Shown here one piece after another: positions 25,803 to 37,670 of a stretch of DNA of 64,000 bases (position 1 is its first letter; each line of letters begins with the position of its first letter). The stretch spans positions 1-64,000 of the forward strand of contig CAKZSH010000132.1 in the NCBI GenBank assembly GCA_937918905.1, written 5' to 3'. This DNA comes from an uncultured Saprospiraceae bacterium (GTDB lineage Bacteria; Bacteroidota; Bacteroidia; Chitinophagales; Saprospiraceae). The translations under genes and the position numbers were made by a program. The notes below the pieces were generated by a model. That model had not been told where the DNA came from. It did no database searches and saw only the letters and a program-made list of their open reading frames with translations.

Positions 25803-27683
25803 TCACTTCAAACTCGCCAAGTTCACCACAAAACTTTCAATGCCCTCTGCCTTTACTTTTTTATGCAGCGCCTTCGCTTTTGCCTTTGAAGTAAAAGATC
25901 CAACCACCATAAGATAAGCCGTTTTATTTCTATGCTTTGTGATCTGAACAATTACAGGTTCGCCAAAAAGGCGTTGTAATTTATGAGTTCGTTTCAATAC
26001 ATTGCCATACTGTCTAAACAATCCCACTTGTACACCATAACCTTTTGCACGTTGAGGTTTTGAAGTGAATCGGAACAAACCTGTTGTTTCATCTTTCTTA
26101 TCTTCTGGCAAATCAATCATTGGATTTTTTCTTCTCATCGCTTCTCTTACTGCTCGTTCAGCATTGACCCTTCCATTACCGAATCGTAAAGAGTAGCCAT
26201 CCTCATATTCATTTTTCCCTCCAATTTTATCTGCGGTAGTTTCTAAAATTTCTTTAACCTCCGCAGCAGTCAAACTAGAATTAGCTGACAGCATCAAAGC
26301 ACAAACTCCAGCAACCAATGGGCATGATGCAGAAGTCCCTTCAAAATGCTTATACAAACCAGGTGTTCCTCTTTCAATTCCATCTCTCCAAAATTTAAAT
26401 GAGTCTGGTTCGCCAGGTAATTTGGAACCGCCCAAATCCCAACTTGCCCTAGTCGTCACCAGAGGAAAATTTCCCCCAGGAGCACTTATTGAAATTCCAT
26501 ATCCTCTATTGGAAACATCAAAATGCTCATCAGCACTTGTGCTTCCTGCAACTGCAATGACATCAGGATGAGCAGCATAATGATTGATGTGTTCCGCATT
26601 TTCATTTCCTACCGAAAACAAAATCACACAACCTTTTCCTTTCCTTCCTTTCTTAGCAGCATTGGCAATAACGGCAATATGCTCTGCACTTAATTCATGC
26701 TCAGGCTCAATTGATCCCCAACTGCAACTGATCACATCCGCACCATTATCCATACAATGTTTTAGCACCCATTCCAGAGAATCTGCATTATGTGTACTTC
26801 CTTCGATGGGTAAAAATTTAGCGTTAGGAGCAACACCTATCATACCTGAACCGTCGGACTTTGCAATCGCCAACCCTGAACAACTTGTTCCATGAGTGTT
26901 CCAACCTTGCTCTGGTATTCTTTCAGAATTGTAAAGACTGAAAGGTGCTTCAATTTTATTTTTATAATCAGGATGATGCATGTCAAATCCTACATCAACT
27001 ATTGCTACTTTTATTTTTGAGGAACCTCGATTGCCCAATAATTTCCATGCAGCAGGTACACTCATATCCGAACCTCTAATAAATTTCCCTTTGGGATCTT
27101 TTGTATTTCCACCTTTATTTTTCAAATACCATTGATCCATGAATAAGGCATCAGCAGGTGCATCAATTTCCTCATGATAAGTAAGCGGTGAATCAAAAAA
27201 TGGAACAGCATGAGAAACCAAATCGGAATTTTTTAGCAGTTGAGTAGACTTCATTGGGTTCGGAGAATCTTTGGTAATACTTACGATCCAAAGGCTTGCA
27301 CTTCGTTTTTTATCTACTTTTATTTTGAATTTTTTAAGTAAAGCATTTCTACTTTTAATCGTTGTTTCAGGTTCAAAAGTAATTTGAATTTTACCAGTTG
27401 GAAGGATTGGTTTCGTTCCCCCATCTCTAAAGTAAACATGCGTACCGATTGCAACATCTTTATGTTTTCTAACTTTATCTAAAAAAGCATCTATCTTTTT
27501 CATTCCTCCTCCAACACTATAGACCCGAAATCCTCCCAACCATTGGTGGAGTAATTTTTTCTTTAATAAAATTTTAGGAATTTTTGCTTTGGAGGATTGG
27601 TCTTTTAATCGAACTCCAATGTGACGTGCACTCTTGCGCAGTTGGTAAGTACCTTTGCCAAGGTCAACTTTGACTTTACTCAT
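25803..27683 (-). CDS. subtilisin-family (S8) serine protease with C-terminal SPOR domain
   Basis: VAIVDVGFDMHHPDY, NTHGTSCSGLAI, GTSASCPLVAGVCALML; C-terminal GYGVQVGLFRQYGNV...YLMVVGSFTSKAKAKALHKKVKAEG. Confidence 0.9.
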   Translation of the reverse strand: MSKVKVDLGKGTYQLRKSARHIGVRLKDQSSKAKIPKILLKKKLLHQWLGGFRVYSVGGGMKKIDAFLDKVRKHKDVAIGTHVYFRDGGTKPILPTGKIQITFEPETTIKSRNALLKKFKIKVDKKRSASLWIVSITKDSPNPMKSTQLLKNSDLVSHAVPFFDSPLTYHEEIDAPADALFMDQWYLKNKGGNTKDPKGKFIRGSDMSVPAAWKLLGNRGSSKIKVAIVDVGFDMHHPDYKNKIEAPFSLYNSERIPEQGWNTHGTSCSGLAIAKSDGSGMIGVAPNAKFLPIEGSTHNADSLEWVLKHCMDNGADVISCSWGSIEPEHELSAEHIAVIANAAKKGRKGKGCVILFSVGNENAEHINHYAAHPDVIAVAGSTSADEHFDVSNRGYGISISAPGGNFPLVTTRASWDLGGSKLPGEPDSFKFWRDGIERGTPGLYKHFEGTSASCPLVAGVCALMLSANSSLTAAEVKEILETTADKIGGKNEYEDGYSLRFGNGRVNAERAVREAMRRKNPMIDLPEDKKDETTGLFRFTSKPQRAKGYGVQVGLFRQYGNVLKRTHKLQRLFGEPVIVQITKHRNKTAYLMVVGSFTSKAKAKALHKKVKAEGIESFVVNLASLK

Positions 27684-27780
27684 GATTTGGTTTTTTGTGA
27701 AAAAATGTTTTCAAATACATTTATGATTGGGTCATAAACTTAACCAAATATAAATAAAAACTGTGGGCTTTTAAAAGAAT

Positions 27781-27895
27781 GGCAATTGCGAAATGAAGTT
27801 TTGATTTATGAGCATATCAATAGGAGTAAGAGTTTGAATACTTGTTGATAGAATTCAGATCTTGACTTTTCAAGTCAAACCCTGAACTACTCAAA
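27781..27895. repeat. decayed CACGAGTCAAGG-family element, copy 3
   Basis: TTTGATTTATGAGCATATCAATAGGAG and CTTGACTTTTCAAGTCAAACCCTGA resemble internal parts of the 14826 copy. Confidence 0.5.
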
Positions 27896-27914
27896 TATCT
27901 TTGATTATGAAGAG

Positions 27915-29141
27915 TTAGAATTCATATTCATAAAAATGATCCGTTGGCTGATAGTTATTATTTAGACCTCCTCCAAAATATAATGAGTTATTCAAAACAA
28001 ATGCATAAAGATTAAATTTAGGAGTAATCGGAAAATCAGCTACTTTTTCCCATGAGTCATCCGTTGGATTATATTTCCATAGATCAGAAAAAAATGTTTG
28101 TATACCTGTGGTTGAATCATAACCTATTCCAAATCCAAAATATCCATCTCCATCATAAGTAAAACTAATTCCATCCCTACGCCCCACGCCTGGAAAATCA
28201 TTTTTTTGAGTCCAAGAATTATTTATAACATCATATTCCCAAATATCATTGTGATCTCCAAAACTATTAAAACCAGCATCATTTCCCATTCCAATGTATA
28301 ATTTATCCCCAAGAAGAAAATGAAACATTCCTGTATTTCCTGAACATTCATAATTACCTATCGTACTCCAGCTTTGAGAGGCAATATCATATTTCCTTAT
28401 TTTTTTATCATCAGTATTCATACTAAATGATTCCTTACCGATTATGTATGGAATATCGTTATGGACAAATGCAACAGCACCACTAATGCCTGCTCCTACA
28501 TTAGGCAAGGTGGATTCGAAATTAAAAATTTGATCTTGAAAATTGAAGCTATAAAAATTATTATCACTTCCTTGACCTAAACCAATGTAGGCATTATCTC
28601 CTGAAACAAAACTGACTGCGCTTGAAAAATTCTCAGGTAATTCTTGACTAACAATTGCCCATGCTTTAGTCGCTGGATCAAATTCCCATAAGTCTCTCAT
28701 TGGAGAATAAACAGGACTATATTGAACTCCTCCTCCTGCATATCCTTTGCCATCATGAGTAAAAGAAAAGGCCTCTACCCTTTCCCCCAATGGCGGTCTG
28801 TCTAAACGAGTCAAATTTTGCGGAAACACTTGACCGATAGCAACAACTAAAGTAAAATCATCTGAGTTAATTCCATCACTTGCGGTAAGTGTAACATTAT
28901 AATTACCAACCGCAAAATAGGAATGTACAGGATCTTTTTCTGTAGAGGTATTGCCATCGCCAAAGTCCCATAAGTAGGAAGTAGCATTAAAAGATTTATT
29001 TCTAAACGTCACATCTCCAAACTCAATGATAAGTGTTGAAAAATTAGCACTTGGTCTTATTTCTATTTCCTTTTTTTTGCAAGAAAAAAACATTAAAAAA
29101 ATGGAAAGGAAAATACATTTTAAAAATAGTATAGATTTCAT
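27915..29141 (-). CDS. PKD-domain Kelch-repeat lipoprotein
   Basis: lipobox LMFFSC, PKD YLWDFGDGNTSTEKDPVHSYFAVGNYNVTLTAS, Kelch-type blades. Confidence 0.85.
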   Translation of the reverse strand: MKSILFLKCIFLSIFLMFFSCKKKEIEIRPSANFSTLIIEFGDVTFRNKSFNATSYLWDFGDGNTSTEKDPVHSYFAVGNYNVTLTASDGINSDDFTLVVAIGQVFPQNLTRLDRPPLGERVEAFSFTHDGKGYAGGGVQYSPVYSPMRDLWEFDPATKAWAIVSQELPENFSSAVSFVSGDNAYIGLGQGSDNNFYSFNFQDQIFNFESTLPNVGAGISGAVAFVHNDIPYIIGKESFSMNTDDKKIRKYDIASQSWSTIGNYECSGNTGMFHFLLGDKLYIGMGNDAGFNSFGDHNDIWEYDVINNSWTQKNDFPGVGRRDGISFTYDGDGYFGFGIGYDSTTGIQTFFSDLWKYNPTDDSWEKVADFPITPKFNLYAFVLNNSLYFGGGLNNNYQPTDHFYEYEF

Positions 29142-29228
29142 TTTATCTTCTTTTTAATATAGACGTAAGAATTGAAGGAATGGATTGGTTGGATGGATGG
29201 AATTTTGAATTTTGAATTATCCCTCCTC

Positions 29229-29990
29229 TCACAACTCTTTAATTTTAATATTTCTAAACTTAACTATTCCAATATCCTGTTGCAACCCAATATGTCCATA
29301 ATTCGTTTTTCCAAACATAGGAAAATTTCGAAACTTACTATTAGGAACTAAACTATCCCAAGGTTCGCTGCCTATTTGATATTCCAAATAAAGTTGATCA
29401 TTGAGCCAATGTTCCACATAATCATTTAAAATAACAATACGTGCACGATTCCATGAATGAAGAGAAATGTTTGCATTAGTTGTTTGAGAAAAAAGATCAT
29501 AGACATCTGAAGTGGAATGCTTTTCAATGGAAATGTCTCCCGCTTTTGAAATCATTTGTGGATGTATTAACTCATATTCGATTCCACTACTCCATATAGC
29601 AGTATCTTTTAATTCTTTTACTTTATAAAAAATACCGCTGTTTGTATTTTGACTTAATTTGAATTCTAATTTCAAATCGAAATTGACAAATTTATTTTTT
29701 GAAATAATTGCCCCTCCAGACTCTCCTACCAAATTCTTTTCTACATCAATATACCAACCTTGATGTGGAATCTGGGTTTGATTATAACCTCTCCAATTCC
29801 GTAAAGATTTTCCATCAAAAAGTAATTCCCATCCAGCTCCAACCTCCTCTTCAGTTAAAGTATTAGGCATAATTGAAGATTTCTCTTTTTTCTTCTTGTT
29901 TTTAATTTCATTAGAAGTATCATTACAACCTTGAGCAAAACTCACAATTAGAAATATATAAACGAACATTAATTTTTGGGAAAATTTCAT
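29229..29990 (-). CDS. DUF1080 (3-keto-disaccharide hydrolase-like) lipoprotein
   Basis: GWELLFDGKSLRNWRGY, LKLEFKLSQNTNSGIFYKV, GHIGLQQDIGIVKFRNIKIKEL. Confidence 0.88.
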   Translation of the reverse strand: MKFSQKLMFVYIFLIVSFAQGCNDTSNEIKNKKKKEKSSIMPNTLTEEEVGAGWELLFDGKSLRNWRGYNQTQIPHQGWYIDVEKNLVGESGGAIISKNKFVNFDLKLEFKLSQNTNSGIFYKVKELKDTAIWSSGIEYELIHPQMISKAGDISIEKHSTSDVYDLFSQTTNANISLHSWNRARIVILNDYVEHWLNDQLYLEYQIGSEPWDSLVPNSKFRNFPMFGKTNYGHIGLQQDIGIVKFRNIKIKEL

Positions 29991-30038
29991 CTTAAATTTT
30001 TATTAAATGAAAGGTAGTAAATTCAATCAAGTCTTCAA

Positions 30039-30169
30039 AAAATTGGGTTAAATGTGTTGATGTGTATGAGTGTATAGGTGCATATGTTTCGATATTATTT
30101 AGAATCAAAAGTATTCGACAACCCGTAGACCTATACACTCATACACATCAACACATTTAACCCAATTTT
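30039..30169. repeat. 41-bp perfect inverted repeat upstream of groES
   Basis: AAAATTGGGTTAAATGTGTTGATGTGTATGAGTGTATAGGT (30039-30079) and exact reverse complement (30129-30169). Confidence 0.95.
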
Positions 30170-30410
30170 CCTCTTATTTCCATAAAAAAAATTACCTTTG
30201 CGTGCCTTTTCGTCAGTTGATTTCTTTTGGAAATATTAGATAAGAAATCTTTGGCATGTGATTTCTGCAATTTTGTCATAAAATATGAAATGGTATAAAT
30301 CATGATAAAGTGTAAAATGTCAAAGGGAATTAAAATGTGAAGAGAAAACAACCATAAATTCCCATTTATTATAATTTTTTAACTCATTCAATAAAAAAAT
30401 TGATTTTCGT

Positions 30411-30674
30411 ATGAAGCCAATTAATGACAGAGTAGTAGTTCAACCTGCTCCTGCAGAAGAAGTTACTTCTGGAGGAATCATAGTTCCTGATACTGCTAAA
30501 GAAAAACCTCAAAGAGGAAAAATCATTGCTGTAGGTCCTGGGAAAGATGGCAATAAATTAACTGTAAAAAAAGGTGATGTAGTATTGTACGGAAAATATG
30601 CCGGACAAGAAATCAACCACAAAGGAAAAGATTATTTGATTATGAGAGAGGATGATATTTTAGTTATCCTTTAA
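30411..30674 (+). CDS. groES: co-chaperonin GroES
   Basis: [34 protein letters not shown]. Confidence 0.97.
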   Translation: MKPINDRVVVQPAPAEEVTSGGIIVPDTAKEKPQRGKIIAVGPGKDGNKLTVKKGDVVLYGKYAGQEINHKGKDYLIMREDDILVIL

Positions 30675-30692
30675 TTAACAGGAAGCTGTTAA

Positions 30693-32441
<1,749 letters not shown>

Positions 32442-32518
32442 TTAAAAATGAATAATTAAGAATGAATAATTTACTCGACTTTTGAGTCTTTAATTCTTGC
32501 TTAATTTTTTTGATAAAA

Positions 32519-32557
32519 AAACCTTTCTACTCTTAATTGAGTAGAAAGGTTTTTTAT
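32519..32557 (+). terminator. groESL intrinsic terminator
   Basis: AAACCTTTCTACTC-TTAATT-GAGTAGAAAGGTTTTTT. Confidence 0.85.
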
Positions 32558-32574
32558 TGTTTTTTATTTCGAAG

Positions 32575-32782
32575 ATTGGTTAGTTAATTCGTTAATTAAT
32601 AAAAATTCTTGAGACTCGAATTCGGATTCACGTTCACAATTTGGGGGTGTTTATTTAACGGTGTCTATTAATTTTCTTCTTAGCCGTTGGATGTAAATCC
32701 GACGGCTAAGAAGAACAAGCTCAAAGACACACATTCATGAACACTCCCCCTAATTTACTAATCAACTACTTAACCAATCACC
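32575..32782. repeat. composite nested inverted repeat; core is a collapsed copy of the CCGTCGGATGTAAATCC family
   Basis: outer GATTGGTTAGTTAATT... against ...ACTACTTAACCAATC; middle GGGGGTGTTTATTTAACGGTGTCT against AGACACACATTCATGAACACTCCCCC; inner TTCTTCTTAGCCGTTGGATGTAAATCCGACGGCTAAGAAGAA. Confidence 0.8.
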
Positions 32783-32783
32783 T

Positions 32784-33998
32784 CTATTCTTTTACAATCT
32801 TTTGTGAAAGAACTTCATGCTCTGTTTCTACTTTTACAAAATAAACACCAAGTGGTAGCTCTTGAACATTCAAGGTAACTGTATTGTTATTTATTCCATT
32901 TTTCTCTAAAACCAATTGACCGCTTACGTTGATTAAAGAAATATTTTTGATAAACGTTTCTTCTAATTTAATATTCAATATATCGCTAGTTGGATTAGGA
33001 GAAATAAATAATTCACTATTGGTAATATCTTTTGTAGAAGTAGGTGGTGTGTCATCTAATAAATACCTCCACACAGTCAAATCTGCAACCAACGATTGTG
33101 TAAGTCCTGTCATAAAATAAACATAATCATCTATAACAAAAGAGGTAGGAGCCCATCGAGAAGTTCCAGGATGAGGAGGAAGTTCAGTCCAACTATTCAC
33201 CTGAGGATCGTATTCCCAAAACTCCCCAGTATTCATAAAGGAGTGATTGTCTCCATCTCCACTTAAAACATATCCTTTTCCTCCATAACTAAATTGAGTC
33301 CCAGCTACTCGACCTTCGGCTGGTAAATCAGCCATTGGAATCCAAAAATTTGCTATTGGATCGTATCGATACCAATCATTAAAAATATTTAAACCTGGAT
33401 TACTATTCCCATGTCCTAATCCAGCATAAACAAAATCACCTACTGCAAACTGATAAGGATGATGTCTCACCTCGCCAGGAAAATCTGCTCTTTGTTCCCA
33501 TGTATCAGTAGCAATATCGTACGCCCACCAATCATTTAGATTTCCATTATCACTTCCCCCCATTCCTACAAATATTTTTCCTTCACGAGCAACAAAAGCT
33601 GGATGAAATCTAGGTGTACAAGGACAACTCGCTAATTCAGTCCATGTCCCTGTGTCAGGATCAAAAACCCAAAGATCATCAAGAACCATATTGTTAGGGG
33701 AAACTCCAAAACCAATATAGGCTTTACCATCATAAGTATCACCTATTGAAAAACCACGTCCAGGGCCAGGGAAATCATCTAGTTGAGTCCACGTATCTGA
33801 TAAAGGATCATAGGAGTAAAACTGATCTGAAGCAACACCTTGTACAGTTCCTGCTACTGAATAACCTATTCCATTAAGTGAAAATCCAATACTATGATCA
33901 CTTCTAAATGGGGAATCACTTACAGCTTCCCATGTTTGAGCATTAATAATATTAAAACATGCAATTACAAAACCTAGAATTAGTAAATTTTTTTTCAT
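32784..33998 (-). CDS. secreted Kelch-repeat protein with T9SS sorting domain
   Basis: signal peptide; Kelch blades; C-terminal LFISPNPTSDILNIKLEE...GVYFVKVETEHEVLSQKIVKE. Confidence 0.88.
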   Translation of the reverse strand: MKKNLLILGFVIACFNIINAQTWEAVSDSPFRSDHSIGFSLNGIGYSVAGTVQGVASDQFYSYDPLSDTWTQLDDFPGPGRGFSIGDTYDGKAYIGFGVSPNNMVLDDLWVFDPDTGTWTELASCPCTPRFHPAFVAREGKIFVGMGGSDNGNLNDWWAYDIATDTWEQRADFPGEVRHHPYQFAVGDFVYAGLGHGNSNPGLNIFNDWYRYDPIANFWIPMADLPAEGRVAGTQFSYGGKGYVLSGDGDNHSFMNTGEFWEYDPQVNSWTELPPHPGTSRWAPTSFVIDDYVYFMTGLTQSLVADLTVWRYLLDDTPPTSTKDITNSELFISPNPTSDILNIKLEETFIKNISLINVSGQLVLEKNGINNNTVTLNVQELPLGVYFVKVETEHEVLSQKIVKE

Positions 33999-34532
33999 TG
34001 AATTTTTAGTTGATTGATTGAAAATGGATTTATATCAAACAAACTAAAGAAACTTATCTAACAATAGGAAAAGTTAAGAAGAGTAATAAAGGAATTTGGA
34101 AGGGAGAATACATTTTAACTAAGTATAATTTGAATTATATGGTTTTTTTATAAAACAATTTCTAAGTGAATTGACACACTAGGTACATTGACGAACTTAG
34201 AACCTGTTTAAACTTTTTTAATCGGGCTGCAAAAGCTATATTTTTCCATCACTCTGCGACTTTTTATCGAGCAATAGCTAAGGCGACTATTCCTCTCCAA
34301 AAACTCTTCGATTGATGAAAATTGTTGATTCACAATTCGTGTTTTGATTTTGATTGTCATTTTGATTTTGATTAAAAAGAGTTCACCTTATCTTGCTTTT
34401 GCATTAAAAAGTAGCGTTTACCTTTCCAATTCCTTTCAAAACCGTAATTTCCATTCCCTTTAATTTGGATTAGAATTTGATTTCATTATATTTAATTCTA
34501 CAACAATTTTCATATAATAAACCTAATTATCT

Positions 34533-36101
34533 ATGCTGACTCCTTATACTGGAACATGGACTTTTGAAGAAGCAGCGCATCTATTGAGAAGAACCATTTA
34601 TGGCCCTAAAAAAGCTAGAATTTCACAAGCAGTAAATGATGGTCTAGATGCGACGGTAACTGCCTTACTTTCCGATCCTCCCCCTGTTGATCCACCTATT
34701 TATTATGATTTTGAAGACGACCCAGAAGCCACTATTGGTGAAACATGGGTAGATAAAGAGATTGATTGGGACGTTATGAATATCAACTTTATGCGTGCCA
34801 AGACCTTATGGGCTTGGTGGTTTATGCAAATGAATCGTAACGATCAAACTATAACTGAAAAGATGACAATGTTTTGGCATAATCATTTTGTTATTGCTGA
34901 AGCAGGACATGCTAATGCAAATTGGGCTTATCTCTCTTTGTTACGAGATTCTTGTCTTGGTGATTTTAAAGAATTAACGGAGAAAATTACCATTGATAAA
35001 TCTATGCTAGTTTATTTAAATGGTACTTCCAATTTTGCAGATGAACCTAATGAAAATTATGCAAGAGAATTGTTAGAATTATTTACTTTAGGCAAAGGAG
35101 ATCTTGTAGCAGATGGCGATTACACCACTTATACCGAACAAGATGTGGCAGCCATAGCCAGAGCATTAACAGGATGGTCTGCGTGGACTCCTACCAATGA
35201 TCCCTCAAAATATAATTCATGGGCACATGATACTGGTGACAAAGAATTATCTCATCGATTCAATGACCAAGTAATTACCAATAGTGGCCCTGATGAATAT
35301 TTAGATGTTATTGATAAAATTTTTGCGAAAGACGAAGTAGCATTTCACATTTGCCGAAGGCTATATATGTGGTTTGTACATTATGATATTAATGATACCA
35401 TTGAAACAGATATCATAGCTCCTATGGCTCAAATTCTTCTTGATAATAACTATGTGATTAAACCTGTAATGGAAGCCTTACTTAAAAGTGAGCATTTTTA
35501 TGATATGTCCAAAAGAGGTGCAATGATAAAAAACCCATTGGACTTTCATTTTTCAGGTTTCAATACTTTCGGAGTAGAACCTCCTATTGATATTTTAGAA
35601 GAGTACCGAATGTGGGTAGGGTTTTATTGGGAATTTGAAAAATTAGGAATGGCAATTTTTAAAGTTCCTGCGGTAGCTGGATGGCCTTCCTATCACCAAT
35701 CACCACAGTATTATAGAAGTTGGATTAATTCCGCAAGTTTAACTTTAAGACGTAATTTGTATGGTGCTGTCAATTGGTATATACGAACAATTACAGAGGA
35801 TACTTCAGAGCAAAAAGGATATGTATTTTTAGATTTTATCGCTACTCTTAATAATCCTTTGGATGTCAATGCAATGATTGATGAGATATGTCAAATCGTT
35901 TTTGCAAGACCTATGATTCAAGAACAGAAGGATTTTTTCAAGGAAGCCTTACTAGGCAATTTACCAGATTTTGAATGGAATGATGAATACTCCAATTATT
36001 TATCAAATCCTGACAACCCTGATGTTAAACAATCAGTTGAGAATAAGTTACGAGATATGATGTTGACCATGATGGGAGTCCCTGAATTTCATTTAAGCTA
36101 A
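34533..36101 (+). CDS. DUF1800 family protein
   Basis: EEAAHLLRRTIYGPKKARI, MTMFWHNHFV, NENYARELLELFTLGKGD, ALTGWSAW. Confidence 0.93.
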   Translation: MLTPYTGTWTFEEAAHLLRRTIYGPKKARISQAVNDGLDATVTALLSDPPPVDPPIYYDFEDDPEATIGETWVDKEIDWDVMNINFMRAKTLWAWWFMQMNRNDQTITEKMTMFWHNHFVIAEAGHANANWAYLSLLRDSCLGDFKELTEKITIDKSMLVYLNGTSNFADEPNENYARELLELFTLGKGDLVADGDYTTYTEQDVAAIARALTGWSAWTPTNDPSKYNSWAHDTGDKELSHRFNDQVITNSGPDEYLDVIDKIFAKDEVAFHICRRLYMWFVHYDINDTIETDIIAPMAQILLDNNYVIKPVMEALLKSEHFYDMSKRGAMIKNPLDFHFSGFNTFGVEPPIDILEEYRMWVGFYWEFEKLGMAIFKVPAVAGWPSYHQSPQYYRSWINSASLTLRRNLYGAVNWYIRTITEDTSEQKGYVFLDFIATLNNPLDVNAMIDEICQIVFARPMIQEQKDFFKEALLGNLPDFEWNDEYSNYLSNPDNPDVKQSVENKLRDMMLTMMGVPEFHLS

Positions 36102-36119
36102 TCTAAAAATCCTAAAACA

Positions 36120-37670
36120 ATGAAAAGAAGAACATTTCTTAAAAATACGACAATATTTTCCTTGCCAGCCATGATGGGTGGCTTTAATGTAGCCGCAATG
36201 CCTTCTGCCACCATGGAAACTTTAATCAATGGTGATAGTGATAAAGTGTTGGTCTTGATTGACTTGAATGGAGGTAACGATGGTCTACACACCTTTCTTC
36301 CTTTGGATAATTATGATAATTTGGCGAATGCCCGTCCTAATTTTATCCTACCAGCGGATTCCCTTATAGGAATGACGGATACCATAGGATTGCATCCTTC
36401 AATGACTGGAATAAAAAGCCTTTATGATAACGCTAACCTTACTTTAATCCAAGGTGTCGGTTATCCTAATCAAAACCGTTCTCATTTCCGTTCTGCGGAT
36501 ATTTGGAATACGGGAACACCTGCCAATGTATACAAATCGTCTGGTTGGGTAGGTAGATATTTAGATGATTCTTTTCCAGGTTATCCTACTGATTACCCGA
36601 GTACAGATTGTCCTGATCCATTTGCTGTTACTATGGGTCGGTCTATTTCAGGTACTTGCCAAGGTGCGGAATCTAACTTTAGTATGGCCATCATAAATAC
36701 AAATGATATCGGAGGGTTGAATGCTGGAATTGAAGCCCCAATCACTAACGATTGTTATGGCGAAGAACTAGATTTTATGATAGAGTCCTTTAAAAAATCA
36801 AATGCATACGCTGATCGAATTATTGCAGCAGCAGATATAGGATCGTCCAATAGTTCTCTTTATCCAAATACGACTTTGGCTAATCAAATGAGTACGGTTG
36901 CCAAATTAATTTCAGGTGGATTACAAACCAAAATTTATGTTTTAAAATTAGGTGGCTTTGATACTCACTCCTCTCAAAATGAAGCAAATGATACTACTGC
37001 TGGTAATCATGCTTCTTTATTGAAAAAATTATCTGATGCTATATTTGCATTCCAAGAAGACATCAAAGCATTAGGCTTGCAAGAGCGAGTGATAGGAATG
37101 ACTTTCTCAGAGTTTGGAAGAAAAATCATTTCTAATGCTTCTCAAGGAACTGATCATGGTTCAGCAGGACCAATGATGGTTTTTGGTTCATGTATCAATG
37201 CAGGAGTTATTGGTGATAATGCTTTTATAGGTGAAACTGGTGATGCAGATGAAGGAGTTGCCATGCAGTATGATTTCAAATGGGTTTATGGCTCTATCCT
37301 TATGGATTGGTTTGGTGTGGAGGAAAGTAAGGTGATGACCCTATTGAGTGACGATTTTCAATACCTTCCGATAATACAAGATTGCAATTTTGTGAGCACA
37401 AAAGAAATTGTCCAAATATTAGATTTTAATGCTTTCCCAAATCCTTTCGATCAAACTTTTACTTTAAGTTTTTCTCTTTTGGAAAAAGAAAATGTTCGAA
37501 TTGATTTATTTGATGTAGTAGGAAAGGTAGTGCAACAAATTTCTAACAAGACATTAGCATCTGGTGAACACACTATGACTATTGAAGGTCATTCACTTCC
37601 AAGTGGTGTTTATTTTACTAGAATTCAAGCAGGTAATGGAGTTAAAACATTACGTGTAGTTAAGAAATAA
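36120..37670 (+). CDS. DUF1501 family protein with T9SS sorting domain
   Basis: Tat-like start MKRRTFLKNT, LVLIDLNGGNDGLHTFLP, FDTHSSQ, FSEFGRKI, TDHGSAGPM; C-terminal FNAFPNPFDQTF. Confidence 0.93.
   Translation: MKRRTFLKNTTIFSLPAMMGGFNVAAMPSATMETLINGDSDKVLVLIDLNGGNDGLHTFLPLDNYDNLANARPNFILPADSLIGMTDTIGLHPSMTGIKSLYDNANLTLIQGVGYPNQNRSHFRSADIWNTGTPANVYKSSGWVGRYLDDSFPGYPTDYPSTDCPDPFAVTMGRSISGTCQGAESNFSMAIINTNDIGGLNAGIEAPITNDCYGEELDFMIESFKKSNAYADRIIAAADIGSSNSSLYPNTTLANQMSTVAKLISGGLQTKIYVLKLGGFDTHSSQNEANDTTAGNHASLLKKLSDAIFAFQEDIKALGLQERVIGMTFSEFGRKIISNASQGTDHGSAGPMMVFGSCINAGVIGDNAFIGETGDADEGVAMQYDFKWVYGSILMDWFGVEESKVMTLLSDDFQYLPIIQDCNFVSTKEIVQILDFNAFPNPFDQTFTLSFSLLEKENVRIDLFDVVGKVVQQISNKTLASGEHTMTIEGHSLPSGVYFTRIQAGNGVKTLRVVKK

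Noticed and set aside
25609-25917. Plus-strand ORF of 102 aa
   Set aside because: It translates a degenerate inverted-repeat element and the antisense of the S8 protease 3' end.
36120-37670. DUF1800/DUF1501 pair as a novel system
   Set aside because: This pairing is common in Bacteroidota and Planctomycetota genomes, although its function is poorly defined.
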